The notes under the pieces: generated by a model
Databases searched by the model: none
What the model saw: the letters and a program-made list of their open reading frames with translations, nothing else
Told to the model about the DNA's origin: nothing
Shown: in pieces, positions 17,219 to 25,412 of the stretch
Layout: each line of letters opens with the position of its first letter
Position numbering within the stretch: position 1 is the stretch's first letter
Position numbers and translations under genes: made by a program
Origin: Riemerella anatipestifer_F
GTDB lineage: Bacteria; Bacteroidota; Bacteroidia; Flavobacteriales; Weeksellaceae
Direction: 5' to 3' (one strand)
Length of the DNA: 64,000 nt
Assembly (NCBI RefSeq): GCF_037861325.1
Contig: NZ_JAFELW010000003.1

Positions 17219-18656
17219 GAAATTAAAGAAAACAAAAATAATAGCAACATTAGGACCTGCATCATCTTCTAAAGAAACGATGTTAGAGCTAGTTAAGGCA
17301 GGTGTAGATGTTTTTAGAATAAATTTTTCTCACGCAGATTATGATTTGGTGAGAAGAAATGTGGAGCTGATAAGAGAGATTAATCAAGAATATGGTTATT
17401 CGGTTTCGATATTAGGAGATTTACAAGGTCCAAAACTAAGAGTAGGAGTTGTAAAAGAAGGCTCATATCTTAATCCTGGGGATATTCTTACTTTTACTAA
17501 TGAAAATGTAGAAGGAGATTCAACTAGGGTATATATGACTTACCAACAGTTTCCACAAGATGTAAAAGTAGGGGAAAGAATTTTAATAGATGATGGTAAA
17601 CTGGTGTTAGAGGTTATCGAAACTAACTTAAAAGACACCGTTCGTGCAAAAACGATTCAAGGAGGACCATTAAGTTCTAAAAAAGGAGTTAACCTTCCTA
17701 ATACCAATGTATCGCTTCCAGCCCTTACAGAGAAGGATATTAAAGATGCTAATTTTATTTTAGACTTAGAGTTAGACTGGATCGCATTGTCGTTTGTTCG
17801 TCATGCACAGGATATAAAAGATTTAAAGGAACTTATTAAGAATCACCCAACAAATAACTTTAAGACACCTATTATCGCTAAAATAGAGAAGCCTGAAGGG
17901 GTGAAAAATATAGATGAAATTCTCATGGAGTGTGATGGGATTATGGTGGCTCGTGGAGATTTAGGAGTAGAGGTGCCTATGGAGGAAGTTCCTGTAATTC
18001 AAAAGACTCTAGTTAAAAAAGCAAGAGCCTACGCTAAGCCTGTAATTATTGCTACTCAAATGATGGAGACTATGATTACGAGTCTTACACCTACTAGAGC
18101 GGAGGTAAATGATGTTGCAAACTCGGTATTAGACGGTGCTGATGCGGTGATGTTGTCTGGAGAAACTTCTGTAGGGCGTTATCCTGTAGATGTGGTGAAG
18201 AATATGTCTAAAATAATAAAGAGTATAGAAACCACCAACTACTACTACGACAGAAATAGTATTTTAGATAATCAGATAAGTTGTTTAGATGAAAGATTTA
18301 TCACTGATAAAATTTGTTTATCAGCGGTTAATATAGCTCAAAGTTCAGGGGCAGAGGCTATTATTACGCTTACCCATTCTGGTTATACAGCGTTCCAAAT
18401 TTCTGCACATAGACCAAACTCTCACATTATTGTTTATAGTGCCAATAGGAGGGTACTTACGATGCTTAACCTGCTTTGGGGCGTTAGAGCATTCTATTAT
18501 GATATGGAGAAAACCACGGACGAAACCGTGATACAAGTTAATATGCTTACTTGCAATTATGGTTTTGTAGAAAAAGGAGATTTTGTGGTTAATCTTAATG
18601 CAATGCCAGTACACAACGGTGGAAAAACCAATACACTAAGGCTTTCTACAATATAG
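17211..18656 (+). CDS. pyk: Pyruvate kinase
   Basis: This 481-residue glycolytic enzyme turns phosphoenolpyruvate and ADP into pyruvate and ATP. Seen: KTKIIATLGPASSSKETM and VFRINFSHAD at the N-terminus, the B-domain insertion at about 70-170, PIIAKIEKPEGVKNIDEI with the catalytic lysine, and IMVARGDLGVEVP. The C-terminal regulatory domain is complete. It is the last gene of the acpP cluster and is closed by a strong terminator. Confidence 0.97.
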   Translation: MNKKLKKTKIIATLGPASSSKETMLELVKAGVDVFRINFSHADYDLVRRNVELIREINQEYGYSVSILGDLQGPKLRVGVVKEGSYLNPGDILTFTNENVEGDSTRVYMTYQQFPQDVKVGERILIDDGKLVLEVIETNLKDTVRAKTIQGGPLSSKKGVNLPNTNVSLPALTEKDIKDANFILDLELDWIALSFVRHAQDIKDLKELIKNHPTNNFKTPIIAKIEKPEGVKNIDEILMECDGIMVARGDLGVEVPMEEVPVIQKTLVKKARAYAKPVIIATQMMETMITSLTPTRAEVNDVANSVLDGADAVMLSGETSVGRYPVDVVKNMSKIIKSIETTNYYYDRNSILDNQISCLDERFITDKICLSAVNIAQSSGAEAIITLTHSGYTAFQISAHRPNSHIIVYSANRRVLTMLNLLWGVRAFYYDMEKTTDETVIQVNMLTCNYGFVEKGDFVVNLNAMPVHNGGKTNTLRLSTI

Positions 18657-18683
18657 AAAATTATACTTTTAAAGATAAAAAAG

Positions 18684-18715
18684 AAACCATCAGATTTTAT
18701 GTCTGATGGTTTTTT
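18684..18715. terminator. Bidirectional terminator between pyk and the aldehyde dehydrogenase
   Basis: AAACCATCAGA (18684-18694) pairs perfectly with TCTGATGGTTT (18702-18712), loop TTTTATG, with T-runs readable from both strands. Confidence 0.88.
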
Positions 18716-18737
18716 ATTTAGATGATGAAATTTGATT

Positions 18738-20021
18738 TTAATTTACTACGATGGTTTTAGGATAAGTAAACTCTTTAAGGGCTAAGGCAGATAACTCTGT
18801 TCCGTAACCTGATTTTTTAGCTCCACCAAACGGAAGTCTTGGGTCAGATTTGGTCATAGAGTTGATAGCCACAGTGCCAGAATTTAGTCTTAGAGCAAAA
18901 TCAAGAGCTTTGTTTTGGTCTTTGGTCCAAACGGAATTTCCTAATCCAAACGGAATATCATTGGCTAAGTCTAGAGCTTCATCATCGGTTTGAGCTATCA
19001 TTACCATACCGAGGGGACCAAATAATTCTTCGGCTAAAATAGGATTTCCTTTTTTTACTAAAATAAGACCTGGTTTAAATTCTTTATCAGACAATCGTTC
19101 TAAGGGAATGATGATTTCTGCTCCGTTAGTAATTGCTTTTTGATATTGTTGTTCTAGTTCATCAGCGAGGTCTTTTCTTGCCATACCCGACAATATGGTG
19201 TTGGGATTTAGAGGGTCTGATGGTTGATACTTTTGATAGGCTTTAGTAAACAATTCCAAGAAAGCATTGGCTATATTATGGTGAATGATAAATCTTTTGG
19301 CAGCTACACAAGTTTGTCCACAATTCTGTAATCTTGCTAAAGCACCAACTTCTGCCGCTTGTTCTAAATCAGCATCTTCTAGAACAATAAACGCATCACT
19401 GCCACCAAGTTCTAAAACTGATTTTTTGATTTCTCTTCCTGCGATGGAAGCTACACTACTTCCTGCTAAATCACTGCCTGTAAGGCTTACACCTTGTACA
19501 GCAGGGTTTTCTAGTATGGTTTCAATGTCTTGATGTCCTACTTTTAAATGTTGGAATATACCTTTAGGAAAACCTGCTTTTAGAAAAGCTTCTTCTATGG
19601 CATCTCCACTTTGGGTACAAATGGAAGCGTGTTTTACGATAACGGTATTTCCTGCTAAAATGGTAGGTACTGCAAAACGAAGCACTTGCCAAAAAGGGAA
19701 ATTCCAAGGCATTACTCCTAAAATTACCCCTAGAGGTGTATGGTGGACTTGGCTAATATTAAAGTCTGTTTGGATATGTTCTGGAGCTAGTACATCAGCG
19801 TCTATATTGGCATAGAAACGAGTCATCATTGCTGATTTTTCTATCTCCGATAAGGACTGAGAAATGGGTTTATTCATTTCTGTGGTAATGATGTTGGCGT
19901 AAGTATTTTTTTGCTCGTCTAATATATCTGCTAAGTTTTTGAATAATAGTTGTCGCTCTTGTAAAGAGCGGTTTTTCCATTGGTTAAATACAGTGTTAGC
20001 AAGGTCAATTTTATCAATCAT
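18738..20021 (-). CDS. NAD(P)-dependent aldehyde dehydrogenase, succinate-semialdehyde type
   Basis: A 427-residue aldehyde dehydrogenase. Seen: PWNFPFWQVLRFAVPTILAGN with VIVKHA (cofactor binding), Glu204 in LELGGSDAF and the catalytic Cys238 in NCGQTCVAAKRF, then ELFGPLGMV near the C-terminus. The active-site context GQTCVAAKR is that of the GabD/Sad (YneI) branch, which oxidises succinic semialdehyde. It lacks about 25-30 residues found at the N-terminus of most family members; no upstream in-frame start restores them. Its leader holds a small CCCCT/AGGGG hairpin at 20045-20059. Confidence 0.85.
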   Translation of the reverse strand: MIDKIDLANTVFNQWKNRSLQERQLLFKNLADILDEQKNTYANIITTEMNKPISQSLSEIEKSAMMTRFYANIDADVLAPEHIQTDFNISQVHHTPLGVILGVMPWNFPFWQVLRFAVPTILAGNTVIVKHASICTQSGDAIEEAFLKAGFPKGIFQHLKVGHQDIETILENPAVQGVSLTGSDLAGSSVASIAGREIKKSVLELGGSDAFIVLEDADLEQAAEVGALARLQNCGQTCVAAKRFIIHHNIANAFLELFTKAYQKYQPSDPLNPNTILSGMARKDLADELEQQYQKAITNGAEIIIPLERLSDKEFKPGLILVKKGNPILAEELFGPLGMVMIAQTDDEALDLANDIPFGLGNSVWTKDQNKALDFALRLNSGTVAINSMTKSDPRLPFGGAKKSGYGTELSALALKEFTYPKTIVVN

Positions 20022-20068
20022 TCTAGTTTGTTTTTAAATTGAAGCCCCTATTTAAGGGGAGAAAGCTA

Positions 20069-20076
20069 CAAATTTA
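20069..20076 (-). promoter_or_regulatory. Possible -7 element for the aldehyde dehydrogenase
   Basis: The minus strand reads TAAATTTG, 47 nt upstream of the start. No -33 partner is seen. Confidence 0.35.
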
Positions 20077-20180
20077 AGTATAAAATGTTGAATTTTGTTA
20101 AGTTCATTTTTGCTAAGTAATCTATCAAGAAAATGTAAACTTATTGTTAGTAATCTTTATTTTTTAAAATATATAGCTTT

Positions 20181-20417
20181 TTACAAGGATTGATTATTTT
20201 TTATTTTAGCACTAATTAGGGAATCTATTGTCGTCATAAAACTTTTAAATTCTCTCGTTTTCTCAATATTGATGGTTTTTTGTCTTTCTCTAAGAAATAA
20301 TGAGAAGTTGTAAAAGCTTCCAAAATTATATTTTGTTGCGGAATAATATCATTTGTTCCCCTCCTCAATTCTCAAAAATAAAATATTTTCCAATAGTTTA
20401 TAAAAATTATTGAGGTT
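20181..20417 (-). pseudogene. Degraded coding remnant in a 490-bp gene-poor gap
   Basis: Between the aldehyde dehydrogenase (starts 20021) and the frameshifted lipoprotein the minus strand reads as protein-like sequence without a usable start and with an in-frame TGA at 20349-20351. After that stop it runs YYSATKYNFGSFYNFSLFL and RERQKTINIEKTREFKSFM, ending at TAA 20181-20183. The mixed amphipathic composition looks like former coding sequence, not random A/T-rich spacer. I cannot name the parent family. The rest of the gap (20022-20180) holds only the possible aldehyde dehydrogenase promoter and A/T-rich DNA. Confidence 0.4.
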
Positions 20418-20441
20418 CTAGACTGGCAAATTTTTGAAGTC

Positions 20442-20955
20442 CTAATTACTCCATTTATATTGAAGTGGAAAATTAAAACCACCGTATCTATTGACAGATT
20501 TCAACCTATAATTAATGAGAATACTCCCTTTTTGCTTTAATATTAGTTTTTACTACCCACTTATTATTTTCATAATAAAGTAAATAAATAACAAGAGTTT
20601 CTGATCTTATACATTTCTTATGTACAGCAATAAGAATTTTTTCACTATTAACAGCTCGTAAGGGTTTAGAGATTTTTGTTATACAACGAGATTCTAAATT
20701 ACTTACTTTATTAGTAATTAATGTAGTGTCAATTTTATATATATTTTCATTTTGTATTTTGAATCCCACTTCTTCAAATACACTTTCTTTAAAGTATCCT
20801 AAAGAATTTTTAAAATAGTAAGGCTCGGTAGATAAATTCTCTAGTGTAATATTGCTATCTATCAGGAAATCATTAATAATTTTATAATCATTTTTTACTG
20901 ATTTACAGGAGTATATTAAAAATAAACTAACTATTATTATTTGTGCTAACCTCAT
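20442..20955 (-). pseudogene. Lipoprotein of unknown function, probably frameshifted near its C-terminus
   Basis: The frame from ATG 20955 encodes a lipoprotein signal (LIYSC, Cys16) and about 130 residues, but stops at 20512 after KTNIKAKREYSH. At the T5 run 20529-20533 (A5 on the coding strand), removing one base restores a frame that continues GSILINYRLKSVNRYGG, FNFPLQYKWSN and stops at 20442-20444. That tail looks like a genuine protein end. So the gene is either a one-base frameshift mutant, a slippage (phase-variable) gene, or carries a sequencing error. The function is unknown; the protein would sit in a membrane facing the periplasm. Confidence 0.55.
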
Positions 20956-21013
20956 TTATTAACCTTACTTAAATTGATTTTAATCTTAAAAAACATACTG
21001 CTATGCTTCTGTA

Positions 21014-21021
21014 CAAATGTA
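21014..21021 (-). promoter_or_regulatory. Possible -7 element for the frameshifted lipoprotein
   Basis: TACATTTG on the minus strand, 58 nt upstream of ATG 20955, without a clear -33 box. Confidence 0.33.
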
Positions 21022-21096
21022 ATAAATTTTCTAAGCTTATAGCTTCGGTTTTTCAAAAAGCAACAATTTAAAGATAGCCTTAATAATATTTTTATT

Positions 21097-21615
21097 TTAT
21101 TCGTTCGTTTTTATTAGTAGGGAAACAAAAGAAGAAGCGTTTTTGTCTATTTTAATATTTTTAAAGTTTTCTGTAATTATTTTATCTATTTTATGATCTA
21201 TCAAGGAGGACAGATTTATTTTTTCTCCATTTTTTAAATCTACCCTAATATAATAGTAATAATCGTTATACGGTAAGGCAGATACTCCAACGGAATCGTT
21301 AAAATGTTGCGATGTTGCATAAATCTTAATCTTATCAATCTCGTTTTCTGTATAAACGGTATTGTTGATGGTTAGTTTATTTTGCTCAATTCTAAGCTGC
21401 TTATAGCTGTTGTTTAGATAATTAATATGCAATACCATTACAGGCAAAAGAAAAACAATAAAATAAAAAGCAAATGTTGATAGGAACAGTATTTTGAACA
21501 AATCAAATTCTGCTTCTATGTACAAAAAATAGACGATACCAAAATAAACAATACTTATTATAATAAGCTCTCTTAATGCATAGAGTTGACTTTTTAATGT
21601 TATTTTTAAATCCAT
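21097..21615 (-). CDS. Two-helix membrane protein, paralogue A
   Basis: A 172-residue protein: cytoplasmic start, two membrane helices (about 16-34 and 42-65), then a soluble domain of about 100 residues with beta-rich pattern (LRIEQNKLTINNTVY, YYYYIRVDLKNGEKINL), like the PH-like domains of YcxB/YdbT proteins. It is clearly related to the gene upstream (21774-22250): LREL near the start, YFIV..LPV.VL in helix 2, LPY before the central strand, and KNIKI/PNIKI near the end. The function is unknown. Confidence 0.6.
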   Translation of the reverse strand: MDLKITLKSQLYALRELIIISIVYFGIVYFLYIEAEFDLFKILFLSTFAFYFIVFLLPVMVLHINYLNNSYKQLRIEQNKLTINNTVYTENEIDKIKIYATSQHFNDSVGVSALPYNDYYYYIRVDLKNGEKINLSSLIDHKIDKIITENFKNIKIDKNASSFVSLLIKTNE

Positions 21616-21773
21616 ACCATTATTTTTATTTCTGCGAGTATGATTGCTGATAAAATGGTTTCATATTTATTGATAATACTTTGGTATATAAGGGATTATT
21701 TTTCTTGCAGGAGTTCTGAATAGATTAGATTATTTCTCATAAATTACTTTATCAGTAGTTAAATTATTAGCTT

Positions 21774-22250
21774 TTATTTTGGGTTCGGTAATAAAGGGAA
21801 TGCATCTATTTTCCTTTCTATTTTAATATTTGGGAAGTGTTTGTGAAAGTTTTTTTCTATATTATAATCATCTACACTGGTAATTATAATGGGGGTTGAG
21901 CTATTTTTCAAATGGATTTTAAGGTAAAAAAAGTTCATACAATAAGGTAGTGTATAAGCATTCTGAGAGTTTTTTATTTTATGTCCTGTTCCTACTAGTT
22001 GTACTTTTTCTATATCTGCACTATTAATTTCATTTAAGTTAAAAGTCTTATAGGAGCTGTGTTGTTTATAGTTGAAAAATAAAACTATTACAGGTAAAGC
22101 ATATACTATAAAGTATAAAAGGAATATTCCCAAAGTAGAATAAGGATTATAACCTATATACCACCACATAAACATCAGAAATAGTATATAAAATATGGTA
22201 GCTAACCCCAGTTCTCTTAGAGGACGAATTTTTTTTAAAAAAGTAATCAT
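21774..22250 (-). CDS. Two-helix membrane protein, paralogue B
   Basis: A 158-residue protein with the same layout as paralogue A: RPLRELGLATIFYI and YFIVYALPVIVLFFNYK helices, then a soluble domain with YTLPYCMNFFYLKIHLKN. It lacks about nine residues between helix 2 and the domain compared with A. The C-terminus may be altered: a +2 frame just before the stop reads ITEPKIKANNLTTDKVIYEK and ends at 21729, which could be the original tail. It lies first in the pair, with A 158 bp downstream. The function is unknown. Confidence 0.55.
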   Translation of the reverse strand: MITFLKKIRPLRELGLATIFYILFLMFMWWYIGYNPYSTLGIFLLYFIVYALPVIVLFFNYKQHSSYKTFNLNEINSADIEKVQLVGTGHKIKNSQNAYTLPYCMNFFYLKIHLKNSSTPIIITSVDDYNIEKNFHKHFPNIKIERKIDAFPLLPNPK

Positions 22251-22344
22251 TATTAAAGTATATTATTATATATCATCCAATTTGAAACCACGGTGCTTTC
22301 AAAGCCATTAACGCTCTTTTGCATATCAGAAAACATTTTACTTT

Positions 22345-23103
22345 TTAACAAATCAATTCTTTATTGATAATTTCTGCACACTCTTCAGGGAGTTCCCAAT
22401 GTCCGTTGTGTCCACAATCTAGGAGATAGTACTTTATAGACGCTCTTTGTGGCAAAAGATTAAGCAATGCTTCGTGGTTTACAGCGGCATCGTACCGCCC
22501 TGCCAATACCAGCACTTTGGTTTCTATATGTTCAAGTAGATTTTGTTTATCAGTTCGCTCAATCATACCTTTTACGGCAGCTAGAGCTCCTTGTGTAGGA
22601 GTGCTTAGGGCGATTTTCTTGGCTTGTTCTATTTTAGAATCTAGCTGTTCTCTCTCGTTTGGATTGAACAAAAGCGGAACGCCAGCTCCTACATAAGTAG
22701 AAAAACTTTCTTGTATGATTCTAAAGCTTTTTCTTCTCAGCTCCTTTTTAGCGTCGTCATCAGCTTGGAAGGTAGAGAAAAAAAGTGTGAGGCTTTTAAG
22801 TTGCGTATGCCATTTTTCTGCAAAAGCAAGACTTACATAGCCACCCATAGAATGCCCTAAAATATGAAATCTAGACAGATTGAGGTGGTCTGTTACCTTT
22901 TTCACTTCTTCTGCCATTAGTTCCATCGTATGGACTTCGTCCATTACCTCAGACTTTCCGTGCCCTGGTAAATCTATTTTGATTAGACTAAAATGCTCGG
23001 ATAAATACGGTTCCAAATCGTTCCAAATACTATTGTTTTCCAAAAAACCGTGCAACAAGACCAAAGGCTCTTGCCCCTTACCAGAAATTTCGTAATTAAG
23101 CAT
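22345..23103 (-). CDS. Alpha/beta hydrolase
   Basis: A 252-residue alpha/beta-fold hydrolase. Seen: PLVLLHGFLENNSIW (oxyanion loop HGF), IDLPGHGKS, the nucleophile elbow GHSMGGYVSLAF (Ser about 98), an acid in LVLAGRYDAAVN and the final His in LDCGHNGHWELPEE. All triad residues are therefore visible. It resembles MenH-like and general esterase families; no menaquinone genes are near, so I leave the substrate open. No signal peptide. It seems to be a single gene. Confidence 0.82.
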   Translation of the reverse strand: MLNYEISGKGQEPLVLLHGFLENNSIWNDLEPYLSEHFSLIKIDLPGHGKSEVMDEVHTMELMAEEVKKVTDHLNLSRFHILGHSMGGYVSLAFAEKWHTQLKSLTLFFSTFQADDDAKKELRRKSFRIIQESFSTYVGAGVPLLFNPNEREQLDSKIEQAKKIALSTPTQGALAAVKGMIERTDKQNLLEHIETKVLVLAGRYDAAVNHEALLNLLPQRASIKYYLLDCGHNGHWELPEECAEIINKELIC

Positions 23104-23137
23104 ATTCAGCAGAAAATTATTTTTTATAATACTAAAA

Positions 23138-23284
23138 ACAAGGGCGTATCCCTTTGCCTAGGCTATTCCCACGGCTAGGGTCGGGCTATCGCTTCTACTC
23201 CTCGGTCATTGCCGCTCCGCTTCGCTCCGCGGCTTCTTCCCTGTGGGGTATCCGCTCTATCCCTTACGCAATGTGGGCGTTTAA
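23138..23284. repeat. GC-rich structured intergenic element
   Basis: About 147 bp, sharply richer in G+C than the flanks, between the hydrolase start and the dsbD end. Both ends carry GGGCGT (23142-23147 and 23276-23281). Inside are the hairpin-forming GCCGCTCCGC..GCTCCGCGGC block at about 23211-23233 and motifs which on the minus strand read GCGTAAGGGATAG, GCGATAGCCCGACC and GGATACGCCC. I recall very similar elements dispersed between genes in Chryseobacterium and relatives, but could not check this. It has no open frame and looks like a non-autonomous repeat or a structured RNA element. Confidence 0.6.
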
Positions 23285-23290
23285 ACAAAC

Positions 23291-23325
23291 AAAACCCCTT
23301 CATTAAACTCTAAAGAAGGGATTTT
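23291..23325 (-). terminator. Terminator of dsbD
   Basis: AAAACCCCTTC (23291-23301) pairs, with one mismatch, with GAAGGGATTTT (23315-23325). On the minus strand a T-rich run follows. Confidence 0.75.
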
Positions 23326-23333
23326 GTGTTTTT

Positions 23334-25403
23334 TTAATTATTTTTATTTTTTTTGAACCAATTTACACCACATTCTAAGAATTGTTTAAACTCTTCTTTT
23401 GGCATATATCCCGATACAGGTTTATTGATGACCTTTCCGTCAGGCGTTACCAAAACATAATGCGGTTGAGAATTATTATTAAAATTCACTTGTTGGAAAA
23501 GGCTCCAGCGGTCTCCTATGGTTTTCACTTTTTTCTTCTGACCGCCACCCATATCTATTTTTATTTGTTCGTTTTCAGGAAGTTCTTCTTTATCATCTAC
23601 ATATAAAGACGCTAGAACAACTTCATTTTGTAAGATAGGCAAGATGTCAGGTTCAGACCATACAAACTCTTCCATTTTTCTACAGTTTTCACAACCATAG
23701 CCCGTAAAGTCTATTAGTACTGGTTTGTTTACTTTTTTAGCTTGTTCTAGAGCTATGAAAAAGTCGTGTTCTGGGTGCATACCTAAGATGCCTTCTTGCT
23801 CGTTGTGTAAGTAGCTCACATTGATAGGAGGCAAAATACCACTTAGTAGCTGTAATTTAGGTCTGTCCGAAGGAACTAGCCCTTGAATTAGATAAATAAC
23901 AAACCCAATCCCAAGTACTCCGAAAACTTTACGAGTGGTGGATATTTTGGCGTTTTTATCATCGTGCGGAAATCTTATTTTTCCAAATAGATATAACACA
24001 AGTCCTATGGTGATGATAATCCACAATACAATGAAAAGTTCTCGCTTTAATAAAAAAGTTTTGGATACAAGGTCGGCTTTAGAAAGGAATTTAAGAGCCA
24101 AAGCTAACTCTATAAAACCGAGTATTACTTTTACGGTATTCATCCAGCCACCAGACTTTGGCAAAGATTGTAACGCTTGAGGGAACAATGCTAACGCACC
24201 GAATACAATAGCCCAAGATAGCCCAAAACCAGCTAAAGCGAAGGTAAGAAGCATTGGTACATCACTAGAACCAGTAACGGCGCTACCGAGTAAGCTACCA
24301 AGTATAGGTCCTGTACAAGAGAATGATACAATTACTAAAGTAAGAGCCATAAAGAAAATACCAATTAGCCCACCAGCTTCTTCTGCTTTGGAAGATTTGT
24401 TGGCAATCCAGCTTGGGAGTGTAATATCGTAATATCCAAAGAAGCTCAATGCAAAGAATAAGAATATCCCAAAGAAGAACAAATTAAGCCAAACATTGGT
24501 AGAAATATCATTAAATATATTCCCAGAAATGCCGTCTATAATATGGAATGGTATGCTCAGTAAAATAAAAATTACCAAGATAAATATTCCATAAATAATG
24601 GCATCTCGTTTACCTTTAGCCTTATTGGTAGCTCCTTTGGTAAAGAATGAAACCGTGAGCGGAATCATAGGGAAAACGCAAGGTGTTAATAACGCAATAA
24701 GCCCTCCAATAAAGCCTAAAATAAGAATCCACCAGTTGCTAGAACTTTCTTCTTCTGTTGCTACGCCGCAGTCTGTAAGTGGTGCTTTAGGATTTAAAGA
24801 TTCTACCTTTAGAGAATTTTCTCCTTGTGGTATTGGAGTTACTTGTGTTACAGTTTCTGATGGGTTAGTGTCTTGGCTTATAGTATTTTGTGAGGCTTCT
24901 TCTAATGGTGTTTGTTCACTTTCTTTAGAGTTGGCTTCTGTGAGGTTAGCTTTAATTTTTTCCTCAAATTCTAAAGTGTTAGGAGCTAAACATACACGGT
25001 CGTTACAAGTTTGATAAGTAATTTCTACATTTACATCGGCAGGTTTGGACGCATCTTTTAGCTTAAATTTCTGTTTGAATGTGGCAGTATTAGAGAAGTA
25101 AACAATTCTTGCTCCAAAGGCTTCCGAAAATTCGTCGTGTTTTTTACCAATTTCTACAATTTTACCCACAGGAATTATATTCGCTCCTGAAACTTTCATT
25201 TCAGTAGGGATACCGCTGTCTTCAGGTAAATCTTTGGAGTAGATATGCCAACCATTTTCTAAGGTAGCAGTAAGGACTGCCTCATACTCTTGGTTACTAA
25301 GTTCATTAACTTTTAGTTTAAATTTTACGGGGTCTTTTATCTGAGCCGAGAAGTTTACGGCTAGCATAGTCCACCATAAAAGTAATAAGTGTCTCAGTTT
25401 CAT
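23334..25403 (-). CDS. dsbD: Thiol:disulfide interchange protein DsbD
   Basis: This 689-residue inner-membrane protein brings reducing power from cytoplasmic thioredoxin to the periplasm. Domains in order: signal peptide (1-20), N-terminal DsbD-alpha domain with the Cys133-Cys138 pair in CNDRVC, a Pro/Thr/Ser-rich linker, an eight-helix DsbD/CcdA core with TPCVFPMIPLTV and SFSCTGPILGS carrying the two membrane cysteines, and a C-terminal thioredoxin domain with Cys571 and Cys574 in GYGCENCRK. Longer than E. coli DsbD (565), mainly by the linker. It starts 9 nt after tilS ends, so they share an operon. Confidence 0.93.
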   Translation of the reverse strand: MKLRHLLLLWWTMLAVNFSAQIKDPVKFKLKVNELSNQEYEAVLTATLENGWHIYSKDLPEDSGIPTEMKVSGANIIPVGKIVEIGKKHDEFSEAFGARIVYFSNTATFKQKFKLKDASKPADVNVEITYQTCNDRVCLAPNTLEFEEKIKANLTEANSKESEQTPLEEASQNTISQDTNPSETVTQVTPIPQGENSLKVESLNPKAPLTDCGVATEEESSSNWWILILGFIGGLIALLTPCVFPMIPLTVSFFTKGATNKAKGKRDAIIYGIFILVIFILLSIPFHIIDGISGNIFNDISTNVWLNLFFFGIFLFFALSFFGYYDITLPSWIANKSSKAEEAGGLIGIFFMALTLVIVSFSCTGPILGSLLGSAVTGSSDVPMLLTFALAGFGLSWAIVFGALALFPQALQSLPKSGGWMNTVKVILGFIELALALKFLSKADLVSKTFLLKRELFIVLWIIITIGLVLYLFGKIRFPHDDKNAKISTTRKVFGVLGIGFVIYLIQGLVPSDRPKLQLLSGILPPINVSYLHNEQEGILGMHPEHDFFIALEQAKKVNKPVLIDFTGYGCENCRKMEEFVWSEPDILPILQNEVVLASLYVDDKEELPENEQIKIDMGGGQKKKVKTIGDRWSLFQQVNFNNNSQPHYVLVTPDGKVINKPVSGYMPKEEFKQFLECGVNWFKKNKNN

Positions 25404-25412
25404 AACTTTTTA

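Noticed and set aside
20022..20060. The CCCCT/AGGGG hairpin before the aldehyde dehydrogenase as a riboswitch
   Set aside because: Only a 5-bp stem with no further conserved structure; not enough for a riboswitch call.
22260..22330. A 27-codon open frame (MFSDMQKSVNGFE..) in the gap between paralogue B and the hydrolase, minus strand
   Set aside because: Too short, no recognisable motif and no promoter; could be a vestige but cannot be supported.
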